A stretch of DNA of 64,000 nucleotides from an uncultured Desulfovibrio sp. GTDB taxonomy: Bacteria; Desulfobacterota; Desulfovibrionia; Desulfovibrionales; Desulfovibrionaceae. Under the pieces are notes generated by a model, which saw only the letters and a list, made by a program, of their open reading frames with translations, made no database searches and was not told where the DNA came from. The DNA lies in NCBI GenBank assembly GCA_913063155.1, contig CAJXYU010000001.1, positions 744,001 to 808,000 of the forward strand, written 5' to 3'. This document shows positions 60,202 to 64,000 of the stretch, piece after piece (the stretch's first letter is position 1; each line of letters opens with the position of its first letter). The position numbers and the translations under genes are program-made.

Positions 60202-60230
60202 AAAAAAGCCTTTTGCAAAAGGCTCTTCCC
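60202..60230 (-). terminator. Terminator of the DedA gene
   Basis: On the minus strand GGGAAGAGCCTTTT-gc-AAAAGGCTTTTTTCCC forms a strong hairpin with a T-run. It lies about 50 bases after the DedA stop. Confidence 0.75.
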
Positions 60231-60279
60231 CCGCCCCCCATCTCCATAACTCTTTGGCGATCATGCTCTGTGTGATGAA

Positions 60280-60852
60280 TCAGCCTTTTCGAATCCGTTT
60301 CTTTTCCCTGATTCGATGGAAAAGCCATAAAGCGAAGCCGCCCACAATGAGCGCCGCTATGGCCCAGTGTTCATATTTGGAGATATCGGCAAAAAAAGAT
60401 TCGAGGGCATAGCCGAAAAAATAACCGCCATACCCCACAGCCACGGCCCAGAGCGCCGCACCGATTCCATTGTAAACAATAAACATCCGCAACGGAAACC
60501 CGCTGGCGCCGAGCACGAAAGGCACCACGCTCCTGAGCCCGTACATGAACCGGAAACCGAGCATGACCTTTCGCTTATGTTCGTGAAGCATGGAACGGAT
60601 GCGTTCGGTACGCGCCTGCCAGCGAGGCCGCCGGGCCAGGGATTCAGCTCCCTTTCGGCGGCCCAGCAGAAAAAAGGCCTGATCACCGGTGAGGCTGCCT
60701 ACAAAGGCGCAGAGGATGACCCCTTCAATGCCCAGATATCCCTGGTGAGCCAAAAACCCGGCCACAACCAAGACGATCTCGCCCTCCAGCATGGTGCCGA
60801 GGACCACGGCAAGGTAACCGTATGTTGAGATGAATTCGGACAGGGATATCAT
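60280..60852 (-). CDS. DedA-family membrane protein
   Basis: A 190-residue inner-membrane protein of the DedA/VTT family. Conserved marks are GYLAVVLGTMLEGEIVLVVA with the Glu, GSLTGDQAFFLLGRRKG with the conserved Asp, and KVMLGFRFMYGLRSVVPFVL with two arginines. Family members act in lipid handling, undecaprenyl-phosphate recycling and envelope stability. It is opposite the flanking regulators and exporter and transcribed alone. Confidence 0.9.
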   Translation of the reverse strand: MISLSEFISTYGYLAVVLGTMLEGEIVLVVAGFLAHQGYLGIEGVILCAFVGSLTGDQAFFLLGRRKGAESLARRPRWQARTERIRSMLHEHKRKVMLGFRFMYGLRSVVPFVLGASGFPLRMFIVYNGIGAALWAVAVGYGGYFFGYALESFFADISKYEHWAIAALIVGGFALWLFHRIREKKRIRKG

Positions 60853-61013
60853 GCTCTTTCCATATACCGGACATTACTCTTCCATCCATTACAATTCGGC
60901 GACAATTCCCGGTCAGCAATATTTTGCAAGACCTGCTCACTGCCTATGCCTATCTCATGGCATGAGACGCCGACCGCAGCAGTTCGAAAAACTTGCGTGC
61001 AAGGAGAAAAAAA

Positions 61014-61913
61014 ATGTTACGTGCCATAACCTTATCGAGAGGGGCCGACTCCGAGGCCCCGCCGACGCTGGCCATCCTGGGCGCCGTGCTGCTTTGGGGC
61101 AGTTCGTTCCCGGCCATGAAGGCCGCGCTCCAGTACCTTGATCCTTGGACGGTCATGTGGATGCGCCTGACTTTCGGCAGCATCGCACTGCTGCCGGCAC
61201 TGAACAAACTGATGCCCAGGAAGGCCACTCGCGCGGACTGGAAGCTCCTTGCCCCTTTGGCCCTGCTCCAGCCCTGCCTCTACTTCCTGCTGGAATCCTA
61301 CGCGCTCAAGTATACCACCTCGGCCCAGGCCGGCATCATCGCCGCCACCCTGCCCATCATGGTCGCTGTGGGGGCACGATTCTTCCTGGCGGAGACCACC
61401 ACCCTGCGCGCCTATGCCGGACTGTTGGTCTCGGTGCTCGGCGTGGTCTGGCTGACCCTGGCCGGTTCACCGTCCGTGAATGCGCCCCACCCCGTGCTGG
61501 GCAACATTCTGGAGTTCGGAGCCATGGCCTGCGCGTCCGGCTACATGCTGTTGGTCAAGCGCCTCAGCGACCGGTTCGGCCCCTGGACGCTCACCGCCCT
61601 CCAGACCATGGTCGGCGCGGTATTCTTCCTGCCCGGCCTGTGGCGGCTGATGGCCGATGTTCCGATCGGCTTCACGGCCGCCCTGCCCGTAGTCATCTAC
61701 CTCGGCACCTTCGTAACACTAGGTGCTTTCGGTTTGTATAACATCGGTATTTCACGCATCCCGGCCAGCCGGGCGTCCGCATTCATCAACCTCGTACCCG
61801 TGGTGGCGGTGTTCTTTGCCTGGGCTTTCCTCGATGAAACCCTCTCGCCCGTGCAGGGGCTCGCCGCCATGTGTATTTTCCTCGGTGTCTGGATAACGCA
61901 GAGGAACGGATGA
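61014..61913 (+). CDS. EamA/DMT-family exporter
   Basis: A 299-residue inner-membrane protein with ten hydrophobic segments arranged as two EamA repeats (ILGAVLLWGSSFPAMKAALQ; LGNILEFGAMACASGYMLLV). It probably exports an amino acid or metabolite. AAGGAG stands seven bases before the ATG at 61014. It follows two AraC-type regulators and a DedA gene, and AraC-EamA pairs are common, so one of the regulators may control it. A hairpin follows the stop. Confidence 0.9.
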   Translation: MLRAITLSRGADSEAPPTLAILGAVLLWGSSFPAMKAALQYLDPWTVMWMRLTFGSIALLPALNKLMPRKATRADWKLLAPLALLQPCLYFLLESYALKYTTSAQAGIIAATLPIMVAVGARFFLAETTTLRAYAGLLVSVLGVVWLTLAGSPSVNAPHPVLGNILEFGAMACASGYMLLVKRLSDRFGPWTLTALQTMVGAVFFLPGLWRLMADVPIGFTAALPVVIYLGTFVTLGAFGLYNIGISRIPASRASAFINLVPVVAVFFAWAFLDETLSPVQGLAAMCIFLGVWITQRNG

Positions 61914-61915
61914 CA

Positions 61916-61953
61916 GAATGGGGAAGGTTCTTTCATGGGGACTCTTCCCCATT
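61916..61953 (+). terminator. Terminator-like hairpin after the EamA gene
   Basis: GAATGGGGAAG and CTTCCCCATTC form a perfect 11-bp stem with a 16-base loop, followed by TCCTTTC. A weak T-run. Confidence 0.65.
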
Positions 61954-62089
61954 CTCCTTTCAGATACTTTTCCCAGACCAACGGTCCACCAGAAACCTAT
62001 CCCAGGGAGCTACGACTTTGCCATTCACATAATAACAGTTGATTCATTTTCTCATTTCAAATTTTCTCTTTTATGCGTATGGATACTTC

Positions 62090-62941
62090 ATGTCATACGG
62101 CAACAAAATCAAATGGTTCGCTTTGATTCTGCTGCTGGCGATGCTTCTGTGCTCCCTTTCGACCCAGGTTCGGGCCGACACCAGGCCGGTTCTATGTGTG
62201 GCGCACAACCCCCTGCCTCCCTGGAAAACGACTGAAAAAGACGGCACGCCCGGCGGCATCGATACCGAACTGTTGCGCCTTCTGGCCGCGCGCATGGGAT
62301 TTGACCTGAAGTTCAAGTTCGGTCCTTTTGCCCGCTGCCTGTTCATGCTCGAAAACGGACAGGCCGATATTATGGCCACAGTCCTGCGCTCCCCGGAACG
62401 GGAACTCTCCCTGTACTATCTGCAGCCCCCGGTGCACACCCATTCCAACAAAGCCTTCTACGTTCGGAAAAATTCGAGAATCAGCATCAACCGCTTTGAA
62501 GACCTCTACCACCTGCGTATTGGCACCAATATCGGGGTCAACTACTTTTCCCGCTTCGACAGCGACCCGAAGCTCATCAGGGACCCGGCCCCAAAAAATT
62601 TCAGAATCAACATCCGAAAATTGCTCAACACACGTGTCGACGTCATCGTGGGCACCGAGGCCATGGTCGACTACTACATAGGCACTTACGGACTTGGAGA
62701 CAGGATTGAAAAGTGTTCCTATGTCTACAACAAACCCAACAACGTCTATTTTGTCCTGTCAAAAAAATCCGTCTATGCAGACAGGCTTGAGGAGTTCAAC
62801 GACACCCTACGGACATTGATGAAGGAAAAGGCTCTGGACAGGATCGGGAAAGCGCTTCTTCAGCGAACCGACGCCCATTCCCCAGCCCGTTCTGATGGTT
62901 CGACAAACCAAAGGCGATGGACGAAAGTCTTTGTCTTCTAA
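62090..62941 (+). CDS. Orphan periplasmic solute-binding protein (family 3), copy 1
   Basis: A 283-residue secreted protein. The signal ends about VRA. The mature part follows amino-acid-type binding-protein family 3: CVAHNPLPPWKTTEKDGTPG and GIDTELLRLLAARMGFDLKF, FGPFARCLFMLENGQADIMA, and LYYLQPPVHTHSNKAFYVRK. There is no ABC permease or ATPase nearby, so it may act as a sensor partner or feed a distant transporter. The ATG at 62090 is chosen; a further upstream start would add 17 hydrophobic residues. A tandem relative follows. Confidence 0.82.
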   Translation: MSYGNKIKWFALILLLAMLLCSLSTQVRADTRPVLCVAHNPLPPWKTTEKDGTPGGIDTELLRLLAARMGFDLKFKFGPFARCLFMLENGQADIMATVLRSPERELSLYYLQPPVHTHSNKAFYVRKNSRISINRFEDLYHLRIGTNIGVNYFSRFDSDPKLIRDPAPKNFRINIRKLLNTRVDVIVGTEAMVDYYIGTYGLGDRIEKCSYVYNKPNNVYFVLSKKSVYADRLEEFNDTLRTLMKEKALDRIGKALLQRTDAHSPARSDGSTNQRRWTKVFVF

Positions 62942-62980
62942 GCAAACGCAAGGAATCCACCTCAGGGAGAGAAAGAAAAC

Positions 62981-63751
62981 GTGAGGGTATCATTCCAGGC
63001 GGCCATATTCTGCGCGGCCGTCTTCATCTGCATGGGCAAGGCCGCAGTCCAGGCCGGAGAGCCGGACGTCCTGCGTGTTCAGTTCAGCACCATGGCTCCC
63101 TGGAAAATGGGAAGCAAGGGCAAGGAACGGGGCGTGGACATCGAATTCATGCAAATGCTGGCCGAACGCATGAACCTTCGTGTCGAATTCGTCCACATGC
63201 CCTTTGCGCGCGGCCTGGCCTGCATGGATGAGGGGGAGATAGATCTCATGACCGGCGTGCTGTACCGCCCGGAGCGCGAAGCCTTCCTGTACTACATCAC
63301 CCCCCCCTACTCCCAGTTCTCGCCCAAGGCATTCTATGTGCTCAAAGGATCAGACATTTCCATAAGATCGTACGAAGATCTTTACGACCTGCGCATCGGC
63401 ACCACCATAGGCGCCAAGTACTTCAGGGCATTCGACAAGGACGTGCGGCTTCAAAAAGAGCCGGTACGCAGCATGGACCTGAACTTCAAGAAACTCCTGG
63501 ACCGCCGCATCGATACGGTCATAGCCTCGGAAACCAGTGCGGACCGCCAGATCAAGGTGCGCGGGATCGCAGCCAGAATCACCAAGGCCGGCTACAAATA
63601 CCAACGTCTGAACCAGGTGCACATGGTGCTTTCCAAGCGTTCACCCCTGGCCGTCCGCCTGCCGGAGTTCAATGCGCACATGAAAGCGCTCCTTGAAAAG
63701 GGTGTACGTGAACACATCAAACGAAACTACGCCAAATTCATCACCCATTAA
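62981..63751 (+). CDS. Orphan periplasmic solute-binding protein (family 3), copy 2
   Basis: A 256-residue secreted protein starting with a GTG (GGGAGAG upstream) and a signal ending about VQA. The mature part is the same family as the preceding gene: GVDIEFMQMLAERMNLRVEF, MPFARGLACMDEGEIDLMTG, YYITPPYSQFSPKAFYVLKG and DLRIGTTIGAKYFRAFDKDV. Similarity to copy 1 is visible across the whole length (tandem duplication, older than the AraC pair). No transporter genes accompany it. A terminator follows. Confidence 0.87.
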   Translation: MRVSFQAAIFCAAVFICMGKAAVQAGEPDVLRVQFSTMAPWKMGSKGKERGVDIEFMQMLAERMNLRVEFVHMPFARGLACMDEGEIDLMTGVLYRPEREAFLYYITPPYSQFSPKAFYVLKGSDISIRSYEDLYDLRIGTTIGAKYFRAFDKDVRLQKEPVRSMDLNFKKLLDRRIDTVIASETSADRQIKVRGIAARITKAGYKYQRLNQVHMVLSKRSPLAVRLPEFNAHMKALLEKGVREHIKRNYAKFITH

Positions 63752-63775
63752 AAACGCAGCCGCTTCGCTTCACAC

Positions 63776-63811
63776 AAAACGCCCGGCAGCTTGAAAACTG
63801 CCGGGCGTTTT
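63776..63811. terminator. Terminator after the second solute-binding protein
   Basis: AAAACGCCCGGCAG and CTGCCGGGCGTTTT flank an eight-base loop. Perfect 14-bp stem with A and T runs, so it can act in both directions for the converging gene at the window edge. Confidence 0.93.
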
Positions 63812-63885
63812 CGCCGAAATCCTTGGCCACGAGGCCTGGGAGAGACGCTTTTGAAACAGGGGTTCTCCGGCACCTTCCCTAAAGA

Positions 63886-64000
63886 TTACACTATATCGAC
63901 CGTAACGCCCTCATTGACGTAATACAGGAGGGTATAGTTGGCCTGCAGGTAATTGACCAGTTCCTCCACGGAGCGATCCCCCACTCCGGAAACACGGATG
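63886..64000 (-). CDS. C-terminal fragment of an unknown protein
   Basis: The last 37 codons of a leftward gene that continues past the window. The peptide ends SVEELVNYLQANYTLLYYVN then EGVTVDIV and a TAA stop (63886-63888). It is too short to assign. The coding reading is supported by the absence of stops, the strand-like ending and the terminator that follows it. Confidence 0.5.
   Translation of the reverse strand, partial: IRVSGVGDRSVEELVNYLQANYTLLYYVNEGVTVDIV

Noticed and set aside
1-64000. CRISPR array, prophage or insertion sequence
   Set aside because: No regularly spaced direct repeats, no integrase or transposase gene, and no flanking duplications were seen.

Overview
The window looks like chromosomal DNA of a Gram-negative anaerobe of the Desulfovibrio/Pseudodesulfovibrio type. 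This is an inference from gene content and style: moderately high G+C, a sulfide-type Thi4 thiazole synthase, a B12-dependent ribonucleotide reductase, orphan solute-binding proteins, many lipoproteins and outer-membrane proteins, and a dense set of signalling genes. No insertion sequence, prophage or CRISPR array was seen. Both window ends cut a gene.

Layout. 1-2760: a ZupT-like transporter fragment, then a leftward thiamine operon (thi4, thiE, a sirtuin) behind a TPP riboswitch. 2925-6416: rightward GAF/HD-GYP, HD and EAL-HDOD proteins (cyclic-nucleotide signalling). 6438-12802: a leftward six-gene run, murJ, a tRNA-modifying methyltransferase, a Cys-rich protein, and a Mre11-like nuclease gene set between the two halves of a split Rad50/SbcC-type ATPase. 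13168-17000: mutM, a lipoprotein, an aminotransferase, an SRPBCC protein with a MerR regulator. 17260-23792: nrdJ, a LysR/aldo-keto reductase pair with a perfect operator palindrome, and a chemoreceptor with an amino-acid-binding dCache motif. 24058-29632: an Rhs-core protein without toxin, a TIM-barrel isomerase, a ChaN-PDZ lipoprotein, a DUF429 protein and a PaaK-like ligase. 29833-30170: tRNA-Lys and tRNA-Glu. 30275-37391: a PfpI-family protein and a complete fructose PTS operon with its LacI-type repressor and three candidate operators.

37739-47250: phnCDE uptake genes, a VOC protein, a HAD hydrolase, a glyA-type gene behind a ZTP riboswitch, a SLOG-like protein, a DEAD-box helicase, ribB behind an FMN riboswitch, and a 48-residue lipoprotein. 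47500-52089: an AraC-HTH/MGMT protein, a DUF2959 lipoprotein, argP/argO, and an APC permease. 52438-58354: a TetR-controlled envelope operon: LolA-like carrier, two FtsX-type permeases, a LolD-type ATPase and an outer-membrane barrel. 58479-63751: two tandem AraC paralogues, a DedA protein, an EamA exporter and two tandem orphan solute-binding proteins.

Three metabolite riboswitches (TPP, ZTP, FMN) control cofactor and one-carbon genes. The least familiar parts are the split Rad50/Mre11 cassette (6438-9582) and the LolA/FtsX/barrel operon. Both are composed of recognisable domains in arrangements I cannot match to a characterised system from memory.
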